A stretch of 64,000 nucleotides of DNA from Alphaproteobacteria bacterium (GTDB lineage: Bacteria; Pseudomonadota; Alphaproteobacteria; UBA8366; GCA-2717185): positions 868,001 to 932,000 of the forward strand of contig WLWY01000003.1 of the NCBI GenBank assembly GCA_012103325.1, in the 5' to 3' direction. Positions 19,057-28,175 of the stretch are shown here, piece after piece. The stretch's first letter is position 1. Each line of letters begins with the position of its first letter. The position numbers and the translations under genes were made by a program. The notes beneath the pieces are model-generated. The model had not been told where the DNA came from and ran no database searches. It was given only the letters and a program-made list of their open reading frames with translations.

Positions 19057-20013
19057 ATGCGATTGATCAAAGGCTTCGAAGTTCTCTTTTTGCTCGGGCT
19101 GCTTCTTGCAGCCAGCGGTGTCGCCCTATGGCTCTCGATCTGGAGCCCGGACGCCCTGATCCGCGATCCATTGCCGCTCTACAGACAAGCCGCTGCAACG
19201 GTAACGCCAGACGACGAGGGGAAGCGAGACATTCAGGATGTGCGGCTTGTCGACCCTGACAACAACGCCGTCACATTCTCCGTCAGCCTTCCCAAAGGCC
19301 GTCTCGCGGATGATACGGGTGAAAAATTGCCGACCCTCGTTGTTATATCCGGGTTCCGCAGCGCGCGTCACAACCTGGCGCACATCCCGGAACCGGGCCC
19401 GAACGCAATCATCTCTTACGACTACCCTTATGCGTCAAGGGAATGGAAGGAAGCATCGACAATTGGCCGTATCCTGATCGCGCGCCGAGTCGCATTTAGG
19501 CTACCCAACGACGTTGCCGGCCTCATCGCCTGGGTGCGGCGCCAACATTGGGCCGCCCCCAATAGGATCAGTCTGGTTGGTGTCAGTCTGGGTGCAGTCG
19601 CACTTCCGGTCATCAACCGCCGTGCACTAGCGACAGGCCAGACGACGGGACCTTCGGTGATGGCCTATGGCGGTGTCGACATTCAGGCTTTGGCGGCGGC
19701 GAACCTCGATATTTCACCGGGATGGCTGCGCAGCCTCGCAGCCTGAGGTATTTGGCTGGTGCTCAGACCACTCGAGCCGGAAAAGCACTTAACTAAGATT
19801 TCCGGGCCCTTCCTTCTGATCAATAGCCGCAGCGACGAACGGCTGCCGGCGGAAAGTGTTCGACGTTTGCATGCACTTACGCCGGAACCGAAAACCATAT
19901 TGAATGTAGACGGCCTGCATATCGATGGTAAACGGCCGGAAATTATCGAAAACACGGTCAGGCTCGCCAGGGTTTGGTTGGTTAGCAAAGGTGCGCTGAA
20001 TCCTTCGCGCTGA
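19057..20013 (+). pseudogene. Alpha/beta hydrolase interrupted by an in-frame TGA
   Basis: The first part (229 codons from the ATG at 19057) has an N-terminal hydrophobic anchor (LFLLGLLLAASGVALWLSIW), the strand LPTLVVISGF and the nucleophile elbow GVSLGAV near residue 175. It stops at TGA 19744-19746. The same frame continues open for 89 codons to 20013 and supplies the missing acid and base: FLLINSRSDERLPAES and VDGLHIDGKR. A single base change therefore splits one hydrolase of about 318 codons between the nucleophile and the Asp/His residues, and the truncated product could not be a complete triad enzyme. No redox context supports selenocysteine. A sequencing error is possible. Substrate unknown. 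Confidence 0.85.
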
Positions 20014-20039
20014 CCAAGGAAGCTTCCCCGCCGAAATTG

Positions 20040-21763
20040 CTACTTAGCATCCAAAATCCAAACCCCATCCCAATTATTGGGCGGTGGCGTGTTACGAAAA
20101 TGCGCAATGCGCTCGATATAGGTGCGTGAGGGCAAATCGTCAGGTACTGCGGCGCAAACGACACCGAACGCAGTCTCGCCTATTTCCCAGTCGCCTGCGC
20201 GGTAGGCGGCGAGACCGCGTTCGAACTCGCGGCACTCCTCTTCACCCAGAGTGCTGCCGGCAGCAACGAGTTCAAATACTCGAATCGGTTCGTTCTTGCC
20301 CTTAACCCGCAACAAGTCGATTTCCCGGAATTGAAGGCTGGAATCCTCGGTCATTGCACGGGTTTCGTCTGCGACCAGGATATGCGTCCCATAAGCCTTA
20401 TTCGCACCTTCGAGCCGAGAACCCAAATTCACCGGATCGCCCACGACCGTAAAACTCTTGGATACGTGCGACCCCACAGTGCCGACAATCATGGCCCCGG
20501 TCGAGACACCAATACGCAGGTCGATTTCCAAATCCCGCGCGTCCGCACCGAGCTCCGCAACGACTTCAGCGCGAAAATCATCCAACCGCGCGACGGCCGC
20601 CAATGCCGCCCGGCACGCCAAAGTGCCGTGCTCCTGTGGGCTTGTGAACGGTGGCCCCCAGAACGCCATGACCGCATCGCCCATGAATTTGTCGACCACG
20701 CCACCATTTTCGGCTATCGCCTCGGTCATATGATCAAAGAATCGGTTGATCATCTTTACAAGGTCATGCGGCGACAGTTTCTCAGAAATCGACGTGAATC
20801 CTTTGAGATCGATGAACATAACCGTCATGTTCCGCCGCGCGCCACCGGGCTCCGCAACTTCCGGCCGATCCAATAGGCGCGTCACGATCCGAGGGTCCAT
20901 ATATTTGCCAAATGTATCTTTGATCCGCTCCTTCAGACGCAGTTCACCAATCATGTGATTAAAGGAGTCGGTGAGCGACCCGATCTCGTCGGTGGATGTC
21001 TTCGCCACTATCGTATCGAGATCCCCCTCCTCCACCGCTTGCGCGCCCGCAACCAGATTGCGTACCGACCGGACCAACACGCGTGTCACGAGGCTGGCAA
21101 AGATCAGGCCGAGCAGGACAGCGATAACGGTGAGGACGACATTGACTTGCAGGGCCAGGATTTCGCCTGGTCAGCCTTTGAGGTCGCGACTTCGACAAGT
21201 CCTTCCAAGGCGCTGCGAAACGCAACGACTTCGCGATCGAGAGCATCCTGAGCAACATCGAGCTCGGGAAAGAGCACCTCGAACGTCGCGCGGTCTCCGA
21301 CAACAAGCGCAAGCGATAGAACCTCTGCCTCCTTGAGGAACGCCGCATAATGAGCAGCGATTGCCTCTAATCCCGGCAGCAATCGGTCATAAATCTCAGC
21401 ATGGGCATGGCTATCCGGTGGGTGATTTGCCATCAAGTTTCGTGTCGACTCGAACTCCAGGCCAATTTGCGTGGTAAAGGCCTCGTACTCGCGGCGCGTA
21501 CGCTCGATAAGTGCAGGGTCCGGCTCCACTTCCTCGGCAAGGACAAAAAGACGCTGCAGAAGAATCCCCTGTTCGAGAATGCGAACAGTGATACGGGCAA
21601 CCGCTTCGGATACCGGCAATTGCGTCTGAGACACGACATCGAGCTGATGCTTCACTTTGGAAATCAAATTAACGGAGATAGTCGCGGCTGCGATCATCAA
21701 GACAACCAGCACTGCCGCGATGCTAAATATTTTATGCCCAATATTGATCTGCATCTGCGCCAA
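20040..21763 (-). pseudogene. Membrane-anchored class III adenylate/guanylate cyclase with a one-base frameshift
   Basis: The upstream frame (ATG at 21763) encodes TM1 (IFSIAAVLVVLMIAAATISV) and a coiled sensory region, then leaves frame near 21160-21170 and ends at 21104. The next frame, without its own start, encodes TM2 (VNVVLTVIAVLLGLIFASLV), a HAMP domain (NLVAGAQAVEEGDLDTIV) and the cyclase domain: metal Asp in FIDLKGFTSISEKLS, second Asp in KFMGDAVMAFWGPP, and RIGVSTGAMIVGTVG. Adding one base in GGCGAAATCC restores a continuous TM2-HAMP join. As sequenced, sensor and catalytic parts are in different frames. Intact relatives make cAMP or cGMP in response to periplasmic signals. Confidence 0.85.
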
Positions 21764-21801
21764 CCGGAAATTCCACCCAAAGTTTGATAACAGATTCGGA
21801 G

Positions 21802-21813
21802 TCGAATATTCGA
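21802..21813. promoter_or_regulatory. 12-bp perfect palindrome between cyclase and cupin genes
   Basis: TCGAATATTCGA lies in the 120-bp divergent promoter region, 71 bp before the cupin ATG. It is a possible operator; there is no evidence beyond symmetry and position. Confidence 0.3.
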
Positions 21814-21883
21814 TTTCGTCTAAGATAAGATTAATGATGTTTCGCGTCGTGCCTTTACCGTGCCTCTTTGAAGGAGAGAGCCC

Positions 21884-22279
21884 ATGATCACACCGACTAA
21901 AAACGGGTCCACATATGTCGATCCGACGACAATCGATTGGGCACCGTCACAGTTCGACGGCATTCAGATCAAGGTCCTGTACGAAGACAAAGCAAAGGGC
22001 GAAATGACCTGCTTGCTGAAATGGGAGCCCGGGGCCACGTTGCCGATGCACAAGCATCCTGAAATCGAACAGTCCTTCGTGCTCGAAGGTTCGTTCTACG
22101 ATCATGACGGCGTTTGCTGTGCCGGGGAATATGTCTGGCGCAAGCCCGGATCGTTTCACGAGACCCACTCGGACGAAGGCGCCGTGCTGTTGGCAATTTA
22201 CCGCAAGCCAAACGTCTTCCAGAACACTGCGGGATTCCACGCGGACGGTGATGCGAAAGGATACGCCGACGCGGAATAG
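21884..22279 (+). CDS. Cupin domain protein (ChrR-like)
   Basis: 131 residues, one cupin barrel. Metal ligands are visible: H-x-H in TLPMHKHPEIEQSFVLEGSF (with the following Glu) near residue 55 and a later His in KPGSFHETHSDEGAVLLAIY near residue 90. The arrangement resembles ChrR C-terminal cupins and small stand-alone relatives that bind zinc or iron. It has no helix-turn-helix and no anti-sigma domain, so it may be a small enzyme or ligand-binding protein; the reaction is unknown. Shine-Dalgarno GAAGGAGAG precedes the ATG. Convergent with the glutaminase gene 10 bp away. Confidence 0.85.
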   Translation: MITPTKNGSTYVDPTTIDWAPSQFDGIQIKVLYEDKAKGEMTCLLKWEPGATLPMHKHPEIEQSFVLEGSFYDHDGVCCAGEYVWRKPGSFHETHSDEGAVLLAIYRKPNVFQNTAGFHADGDAKGYADAE

Positions 22280-22289
22280 GCTGTCTGCA

Positions 22290-23879
22290 TCAGGCCGCCT
22301 TGCGTGGCCTGTGTTCCGATTTTGGCTTTCGCCCCTTGCTTCGACCTCTTGTCCCAACGGACTTAGAGCGCGCAAGCAACTCAACGATTCGCTCGTGGCC
22401 GGCTTGTTGCGCATCTGCAAGCGGCGTGTTTTCCCATCGGTCCAAAGGCTCCTTTTCGACACCTTGCGCCAAAAGAAATCGAACCGCACCGACATGCCCT
22501 TCGACCGATGCGAGGTGCAGCGGCGTGCGCCCATCGTAATCCGCTCTGTCTAGGGAGTGTCCGTAGGCAACCAGCCGTTTCAGTTCACTAATATCGCCAC
22601 GGCTGGCAGCGTTAATCGCACTGAAGGTCGCATTCGCCTCGATTGTCTGACGCCGTGCCCGCGGATCCAACTTCTGCGAATCGAGAAGACTGTCATAATT
22701 GTGAAAATTGAACGTCTCGACGAGTCTCTTGAGGAACGCCACTCCGCGCGCACTATTGCCGTAGCTGTCGATCCGCGGCGACCACAGTGCGATCCCCAAG
22801 ACGTTCGGCACAACGGCAAAAATCGCCCCGGACACACCGGACTTTGCAGGCATGCCAACGCGGAATGCGAACTCACCGGAATAATCATACATCCCACAAC
22901 TATTCATCATCGAAAGACAGTTTTTCACCGTGGAGTCGGTGAACACGCGGATACCGGTCGGAGGACAGATGCCACCATTCGCAAAAGTCGCCGCAATATT
23001 CGCCAGCCGCTCCGTCGTAAGCTCGACCGAACACGCAGCGAAAAACAGTTCCAGCGCCTTGAAGATATCCGTATCTCTGGGAAACGCACCGACTTCGCGC
23101 ATATAGTGCGCCAGCGCAAAATTTCGATCTGCTGTGTCCCGTTCGGAGTGAAAAATCGCATTATCGAATCCCGGACGGGACCCGCCCGATAGCGTCGCAA
23201 TCAAATGGGCTAGGCGATCGAACCTGTCCGCCATCGGCAACTCCGGATGCCACAGGCTCGCGGACATGATGCCGCCAGCATTGATCATCGGATTGTGCGG
23301 TAGCCCGGCGTTGTTCAAAGAAAGCTCGTTGAACGACATACCGCTCGGTTCGCGCCCCATGTGACGATGCACATAATCGCCGCCGCACAATTCCAGCGCG
23401 CCGCAATACAAGATCGGTTTGCAGCTCGATTGGACAGAAAACAGTTGCCCTGCATCGCCAAGGTTCAATCGCTGGCCATCGACCGTACAGACTGATACTG
23501 CGAATTGTTCCGGCTCGACCCGGGCCAATTGCGGGATGTAGCTGGCGAGATCACCCGACCGGTTCGACTTAACCTCGTCGAACAACGTTCGAAGGTGTTC
23601 CGCAAACACAGAGAACTGCGGAATTACAAGCTCTTCTTTCATTGCCCGCTCAACGAGCGACTGACCCGCCTGTAGAATTTCAGCGAACGTCGCCGCGTCA
23701 ATAATCTTTGCCGGATCGTTTCCGCAGTCGGCAAGACGATCCCTTAAGGCCGATAGACGAGGGTCATCATCCGAAAGCCCCGCTTGCGCGAGGCGCGACT
23801 GGATATCCTTGGCCGTTACGGCTCCCTTGCCGCTTTCGTCCAGTGCCTTAAAAATTGGTTCAGATATCTGCGTATTCAT
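22290..23879 (-). CDS. glsA: KGA-type glutaminase with EF-hand-like N-domain and C-terminal ankyrin repeats
   Basis: 529 residues in the order known from animal kidney-type glutaminase. Residues 1-85 form an EF-hand-like helical bundle (FKALDESGKGAVTAKDIQ). The serine-dependent catalytic domain runs from about 95 to 390, with IPQLARVEPEQFAVSVCTVD, the S-x-x-K region LFSVQSSCKPILYCGALE, YVHRHMGREPSGMSFNEL and PHNPMINAGGI. Ankyrin repeats follow from about 415 to 500 (DYDGRTPLHLASVEGHVGAV), then a basic tail. It hydrolyses glutamine to glutamate and ammonium. Plain bacterial glutaminases of about 310 residues lack both flanking domains. It lies 56 bp after amt on the same strand with GSII above, an unusual make-and-break arrangement for glutamine. 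Confidence 0.93.
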   Translation of the reverse strand: MNTQISEPIFKALDESGKGAVTAKDIQSRLAQAGLSDDDPRLSALRDRLADCGNDPAKIIDAATFAEILQAGQSLVERAMKEELVIPQFSVFAEHLRTLFDEVKSNRSGDLASYIPQLARVEPEQFAVSVCTVDGQRLNLGDAGQLFSVQSSCKPILYCGALELCGGDYVHRHMGREPSGMSFNELSLNNAGLPHNPMINAGGIMSASLWHPELPMADRFDRLAHLIATLSGGSRPGFDNAIFHSERDTADRNFALAHYMREVGAFPRDTDIFKALELFFAACSVELTTERLANIAATFANGGICPPTGIRVFTDSTVKNCLSMMNSCGMYDYSGEFAFRVGMPAKSGVSGAIFAVVPNVLGIALWSPRIDSYGNSARGVAFLKRLVETFNFHNYDSLLDSQKLDPRARRQTIEANATFSAINAASRGDISELKRLVAYGHSLDRADYDGRTPLHLASVEGHVGAVRFLLAQGVEKEPLDRWENTPLADAQQAGHERIVELLARSKSVGTRGRSKGRKPKSEHRPRKAA

Positions 23880-23901
23880 TTTCCAGGTCCCAACTGAGAA
23901 A

Positions 23902-23928
23902 TGGGGGGCGCTGTCATACCGCCCCCCA
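23902..23928 (-). terminator. Strong hairpin between amt and the glutaminase gene
   Basis: TGGGGGGCG and CGCCCCCCA form a 9-bp stem around a 9-base loop. On the minus strand the following ATTTCT is only weakly T-rich, so this is more likely a partial terminator or mRNA-stability stem that sets the ratio of Amt to glutaminase than a full stop. Confidence 0.45.
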
Positions 23929-23935
23929 ATAAAAA

Positions 23936-25234
23936 TTACGAAAAGTTATGCGCCCGCAGTCCAACCTCGGCCAGATCCGCACCGGAGTCTTCCTGTTCAC
24001 GGCCAAGGCGGATGCCTACAGTCACTTTCAACAGAAGCCACGCCGCAAGCGACCCGACGATCGCTACGATACCCACAGCCAACACGCCCACAGCCTGAAC
24101 CGCGAAGCTTGCCTCGGCGTTGGTCAGAGCGACCGCAAGCGTCCCCCAAATCCCGGCGGCAAGATGCACCGGAACCGCGCCGACAACGTCGTCGAGCTTC
24201 AGCGTCTCCAGAAGGCGGGCAGCCGCCATCATCACAAGTGCCCCCGCAGCCCCAATGAGCATCGCTTGCCATATCGTCGGCGCTACCGGCTCAGCCGTGA
24301 TACTGACCAGTCCGGCCAGTGCGCCGTTCAGAATAAGCGGCAGGTCCAGGCGACCCAGAACAAATTGGCTTGCAGCCGCCATAACAACCACGCCTCCGGC
24401 GGCAGCGGCATTCGTATTCACAAAGATATTCGCAACCGCAACCGCATCGGCGATGCTTGAGAAAGAAAGCTGCGAGCCGCCATTGAATCCGAACCATCCC
24501 AACCAGAGCACGAAGGTGCCCAACGTCACATACGGTAACGACGATGGCAGCATTACGCGGGGTCTGCCGTTCTTGTCGAAACGCCCGCGGCGAGCACCAA
24601 GCAGGACGGTTCCGACCAGGGCTGCCCACCCACCAACCGAATGCACGATCGTGGAACCGGCAAAATCGACAAAGCCTAATTCGGACAGCCAGCCGCCGCC
24701 CCAGGTCCAGTGGCCGATCACGGGATAGATAAGTCCAGCCAACAGCATCGTGAACCCAGCAAACGCCCAGAAGCGAACCCGCTCCGCAAGCGCGCCGGAA
24801 ACGACCGATGCCGCGGTCGCCACGAAGACCATCTGGAAAAACCAGTCGGTCGCCGGCGCAAGATTACCCGACAGATCGCCGGCAAGAACCGCTTTGTCAT
24901 CGCCTTGCCACATACCCACCGAACCGATGACACCCGCAACGCTATCGCCGTACATCAACGAATAACCCGAGAGGAAGAAGGCGATACCCGCCAGGGCGTA
25001 GAGTGAAATATTCTTCATGCAAATCGTTGCAACGGACTTGCTGCGAACCATGCCGGCCTCGAGCATCGCGAAACCGGCCGCCATGAACATCACCAGCGCG
25101 CCGCACAACAGCACGAACAGATTGTTCAGTAGAAAGCCGGTCTCTGCCGCTGTCGGATCCGCCGCGAGTGCATGCGGCGCTAGCAACAGCGCTGCCCCCG
25201 CAACGAAACTGGTAGATATGAGAGTACGTTTCAT
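23936..25234 (-). CDS. amt: Ammonium transporter (Amt/AmtB)
   Basis: 432 residues from the ATG at 25234 (AGGGGA upstream; the longer in-frame reading to 25273 lacks one). A cleavable signal peptide ends near ALAADP, followed by about 11 membrane helices. Amt signatures are AGFAMLEAGMVRSKSVATIC near residue 60, YPVIGHWTWGGGWLSELGF with FAGSTIVHSVGGWAALVG near residue 175, and LWLGWFGFNGGSQL near residue 245. Amt trimers conduct ammonium inward and are usually gated by a PII protein, which is not in this window. It lies between GSII and glutaminase, consistent with recapture of ammonium released by the glutaminase. Confidence 0.95.
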   Translation of the reverse strand: MKRTLISTSFVAGAALLLAPHALAADPTAAETGFLLNNLFVLLCGALVMFMAAGFAMLEAGMVRSKSVATICMKNISLYALAGIAFFLSGYSLMYGDSVAGVIGSVGMWQGDDKAVLAGDLSGNLAPATDWFFQMVFVATAASVVSGALAERVRFWAFAGFTMLLAGLIYPVIGHWTWGGGWLSELGFVDFAGSTIVHSVGGWAALVGTVLLGARRGRFDKNGRPRVMLPSSLPYVTLGTFVLWLGWFGFNGGSQLSFSSIADAVAVANIFVNTNAAAAGGVVVMAAASQFVLGRLDLPLILNGALAGLVSITAEPVAPTIWQAMLIGAAGALVMMAAARLLETLKLDDVVGAVPVHLAAGIWGTLAVALTNAEASFAVQAVGVLAVGIVAIVGSLAAWLLLKVTVGIRLGREQEDSGADLAEVGLRAHNFS

Positions 25235-25269
25235 TTGTTTTCCCCTATGGAAAGCAACCGGCGCCGAAT

Positions 25270-26364
25270 TCAAGCGGCGGCGGCTGTACTGGGTTGATCG
25301 AAATTACGGAATGTCTGTTCTGCGTCGCAGACCGTCGCGACAAGACAAGCTGCAACCAGATATGGGTCGGCATTGGCGCCCGGACGCCGATCCTCCAAGT
25401 ATCCGTAGCCTTTCAATGCAACCGGATGCGGGATACGGATGGATGCACCGCGGTGTGCAACGCCGGACTTGAACGTGTCGATATCGCAGGTTTCATGCAG
25501 CCCGGTCAGCCGCTCATGCAGACGGTCGCCATAGTGCGCAATATGAAACTCGTGACCGTTTTCCAGTTTACTCACGGCCTGCTGAATCGCGTCGGCTCCG
25601 CGATTGGGATCGCGCGTCGCCGCGGTTGAAAAGTTAGTGTGCATACCGGCGCCATTCCAGTCGCCGGGCACTGGCTTATTTTCAAACGAGATTGTTGCAT
25701 CGAAGGATTCGCCAACCCGATGCAACAAATAGCGGGCAATCCACAGATGATCCGCCATTTCGAGCGCATCGCCGGTCTCGCCCTCGATACCACGGTAACC
25801 GACCTGGAACTCCCACTGACCCGGCATGACCTCGGCATTCGTGCCATACAGCATAAGGTTCGCCCCCATGCAGGCACTCGCATGCGCAACAGCGACGTCG
25901 CGGCCATAGGCGCGATCCGTACCAACGCTGCAATAGTACGGGCCTTGCGGTCCGGGAAACCCATTAGCTGGAAAGCCCAGCGGACGTCCGTCTTGATAGA
26001 TTGTATATTCCTGCTCGAAACCGACCCACGGCGCCTCGGTGGGATCGATAGCGCTTAGGACATGGCGCAGCCGCGCGCGCTGGTTGGACAGATGCGGTGT
26101 TCCATCCGGATTCAAAACCTCGCAAAGAACGAGATAGTTACCCACACCTTGAGCTGGATCCCGCGCAACTCTTATGGGTTTAAGAAGGCAGTCCGAGTTT
26201 TCCCCGGTGGCCTGTTCGGTCGATGATCCATCGAAACTCCATTCCGGAAAATCGGCTGGGGCACAATGTTGCGGAACGTCAACAATCCGCGCTTTGGAGC
26301 GGATCCGTTGCGTGGGCTGACTTCCGTCGAGCCAGATATACTCAGCAAAACCAAGAGTGCTCAT
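25270..26364 (-). CDS. glnII: Glutamine synthetase type II (eukaryotic-type GSII)
   Basis: 364 residues, the compact GSII length, starting at the ATG at 26364 (AAAGGAAC upstream); the frame is open to 26631 but that extension does not look like protein. The beta-grasp start FAEYIWLDGSQ and DFPEWSFDGSSTEQATGENSD, the ATP/Glu site WVGFEQEYTIY, GTNAEVMPGQWEFQVGY and the catalytic GDWNGAGMHTNFST are all GSII type. It makes glutamine from glutamate, ammonium and ATP. GSII lacks the adenylylation loop of GSI, so control is presumably transcriptional, perhaps by the divergent SARP-type regulator. First gene of GSII-amt-glutaminase, with 35 bp to amt. Confidence 0.93.
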   Translation of the reverse strand: MSTLGFAEYIWLDGSQPTQRIRSKARIVDVPQHCAPADFPEWSFDGSSTEQATGENSDCLLKPIRVARDPAQGVGNYLVLCEVLNPDGTPHLSNQRARLRHVLSAIDPTEAPWVGFEQEYTIYQDGRPLGFPANGFPGPQGPYYCSVGTDRAYGRDVAVAHASACMGANLMLYGTNAEVMPGQWEFQVGYRGIEGETGDALEMADHLWIARYLLHRVGESFDATISFENKPVPGDWNGAGMHTNFSTAATRDPNRGADAIQQAVSKLENGHEFHIAHYGDRLHERLTGLHETCDIDTFKSGVAHRGASIRIPHPVALKGYGYLEDRRPGANADPYLVAACLVATVCDAEQTFRNFDQPSTAAAA

Positions 26365-26817
26365 CACTATGTTCCTTTCAATAAAGCAACAGTTCTTTTC
26401 TGCGGTCTGGCTGCCGTTGCAGTGAATAGAAACCGAGAAACCGTCTCGACCAGCGACGACCGCTATCCGCATAGGAACCTGATGGCCGGGTGTGATTTCG
26501 CAGCGTTCTAAGCTGTTACATGTTCGTGAATTCGTCGCGGATACTAAAATATATGACTCCGAGCGAGCAGCACGGGTCCCAGCTGAAACAACTGAAACAA
26601 AAAACCGACACAGACGACACATTCGTGACAAACCAGAAACTCATAATACGTCCGGGTATTACCCGCTTCACAGCAACCACACAGACTAGGTTCCGAATGC
26701 AGAACTAAGGGCGCTTTCACAGAAATTGTGTCGATTAGCTCAGCGAACCGGCTCGAGCTGGCGGCGTTTTGCATTGCAGCCGAAAATCTTTTTGATGTCG
26801 ATCGGGAGGATCGAAAA
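26365..26817. promoter_or_regulatory. Divergent regulatory region between GSII and the SARP-type regulator
   Basis: About 450 bp without a credible gene. It holds a tandem direct repeat of CTGAAACAA at 26583-26600 and an inverted repeat TAATAC-N6-GTATTA at 26644-26661. Promoters for GSII (minus) and the regulator (plus) must lie here, but I see no clean sigma-70 or sigma-54 consensus. Confidence 0.5.
26644..26661. promoter_or_regulatory. Inverted repeat TAATAC-N6-GTATTA, candidate operator
   Basis: Perfect 6-bp arms around GTCCGG, 157 bp before the regulator start and 280 bp before the GSII start. Confidence 0.35.
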
Positions 26818-28131
26818 ATGAACTCGACAGTGTCACTGCGCCCTTACAGCGGTGAGATGCTGAACGTTCGAATGCTGGGACCGATGGACGTCCAGGGACA
26901 TGGCCCCATTGAATTTCCTACGCGAAAGACCGCGATGCTTTTTGCAATATTGGCGTTCAATCTGGGAACTCCGATGCGGCGCGAATCCGTCCGCAACTTT
27001 CTTTGGAGCGAGCGAGGCGAGGCGCAATCCTCGGGTAGCTTGCGACGCGCATTGAGCGATATCCGCCGTACGTTTGAAATGCACGGCGTCGACAACGCAC
27101 TTCGTACCTCGGCTACCGAACTGGAGTTGGATGCGCAATATGTTTCGCTCGACGTTCATGCCTTTGTCGACCTCGCAAAGGAGGATAACGAAGCCGCCTA
27201 TTCGCAAGCCGCATTGGCCTATCGCGGCGACCTGTTATGTGACGCCGGCGCGACGGACCCAAATTTCGATGACTGGCTAAGAATCGAGCGCCGATCCCTA
27301 CGCAACATTGCGGCCAGATTGGTCGAAAAGCTTTCCGAGACTGCGGTATCGGAGAGTGGATTCGATGCGGCAGAGAACCTTGCATTGCAATTGCTCCGGA
27401 CCGACGAAGCCTGCGAAGAAGCGCATCGCGCCATCATACGGGGCTTTATCAGACGCGGCCGCCATAACGCAGCACTCAAACAATATGCCAGCTGCGTTGA
27501 TGCCGTGCGCGAGCAGCTCGGTGCCGAGCCGGAAGACGAAACAAAGGAATTATTCTCGGAAGCAAGGAAACACACGCGCGTTCGGCATGAAACCAGCCGC
27601 TCGAACATGTTGCCGAGCCGGTTGGCGGCGATGATCAATTTCGATAGAACGGAGTCCGCACCAAAGCCGAAAATCGCTGTATTGCCATTCGAAACCCTAA
27701 CCACCGACTCGAATCAGGATTTTATCGGAACCGGTCTCGCTGAAGATCTAATCATCGAGTTTTCCAAAGTCGAAGATTACGACGTCATCTCGCAACAATC
27801 GTCCTTATACGAACCGGCTGGCAACCATCTCTTAGAGGAATCGGTCTACAACGAAATCTCTTACGTAATCCTCGGCAGCGTCAGGCGGTCGGAGAATAGA
27901 GTCCGGGTGACGGTCAGGCTTGTGGAACCTTCATCCGGTCAGCAGATTTGGGCTGATCGGCTTGACCGCGACATCGGCGACGTTTTCATACTGCAAGATG
28001 AGATCGCATCCACCCTATTTGCGACAATCGACAGCCAAATTCGCAGTCGCCAAAGCCAAGACATGAAGCGCCAACAGTTTGGGAGACCCGACGCTAAGCA
28101 TGTGCTATCGCGCGGAGTACATCAGATTTAA
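26818..28131 (+). CDS. SARP-type transcriptional regulator (BTAD) with a C-terminal TolB-like domain
   Basis: 437 residues from the ATG at 26818 (GGGAGG upstream; the in-frame start at 26728 has none). The N-terminal OmpR-like winged helix (NVRMLGPMDVQGHGPIEFPT, SSGSLRRALSDIRRTF) is followed by the bacterial transcriptional activation domain with TPR-like helices (EACEEAHRAIIRGFIRRGRH). From about residue 280 comes a TolB N-like segment (KIAVLPFETLTTDSNQDFIG, then VILGSVRRSENRVRVTVRLV and IWADRLDRDIGDVFILQDEI). In relatives this segment leads into TPR repeats; here the protein stops just where they should begin (LSRGVHQI), so the C-terminus may be lost. Divergent from GSII, its probable target. 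Confidence 0.85.
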   Translation: MNSTVSLRPYSGEMLNVRMLGPMDVQGHGPIEFPTRKTAMLFAILAFNLGTPMRRESVRNFLWSERGEAQSSGSLRRALSDIRRTFEMHGVDNALRTSATELELDAQYVSLDVHAFVDLAKEDNEAAYSQAALAYRGDLLCDAGATDPNFDDWLRIERRSLRNIAARLVEKLSETAVSESGFDAAENLALQLLRTDEACEEAHRAIIRGFIRRGRHNAALKQYASCVDAVREQLGAEPEDETKELFSEARKHTRVRHETSRSNMLPSRLAAMINFDRTESAPKPKIAVLPFETLTTDSNQDFIGTGLAEDLIIEFSKVEDYDVISQQSSLYEPAGNHLLEESVYNEISYVILGSVRRSENRVRVTVRLVEPSSGQQIWADRLDRDIGDVFILQDEIASTLFATIDSQIRSRQSQDMKRQQFGRPDAKHVLSRGVHQI

Positions 28132-28175
28132 AATTCGATTTTGACCGAATTACTTATTGACTGTTGGCAAGAATT

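Noticed and set aside
19744..19746. In-frame TGA of the hydrolase as a second selenocysteine codon
   Set aside because: The residues around it have no redox motif, the hydrolase family does not use Sec, and the possible downstream hairpin is weak (3-4 bp) and too close to the TGA.
21104..21170. Programmed frameshift in the cyclase gene
   Set aside because: No slippery heptamer or stimulatory structure is evident at the join; a lost base is simpler.
26365..26520. Sigma-54 promoter for GSII
   Set aside because: A TGGC...TTGCA match exists at the right composition, but the GG-to-GC spacing is wrong and it is on the other strand.
26365..26631. N-terminal extension of GSII to 26631
   Set aside because: The 89 extra residues are Cys/Arg-rich without similarity to GSII; the ATG at 26364 has a good Shine-Dalgarno and the canonical beta-grasp start.
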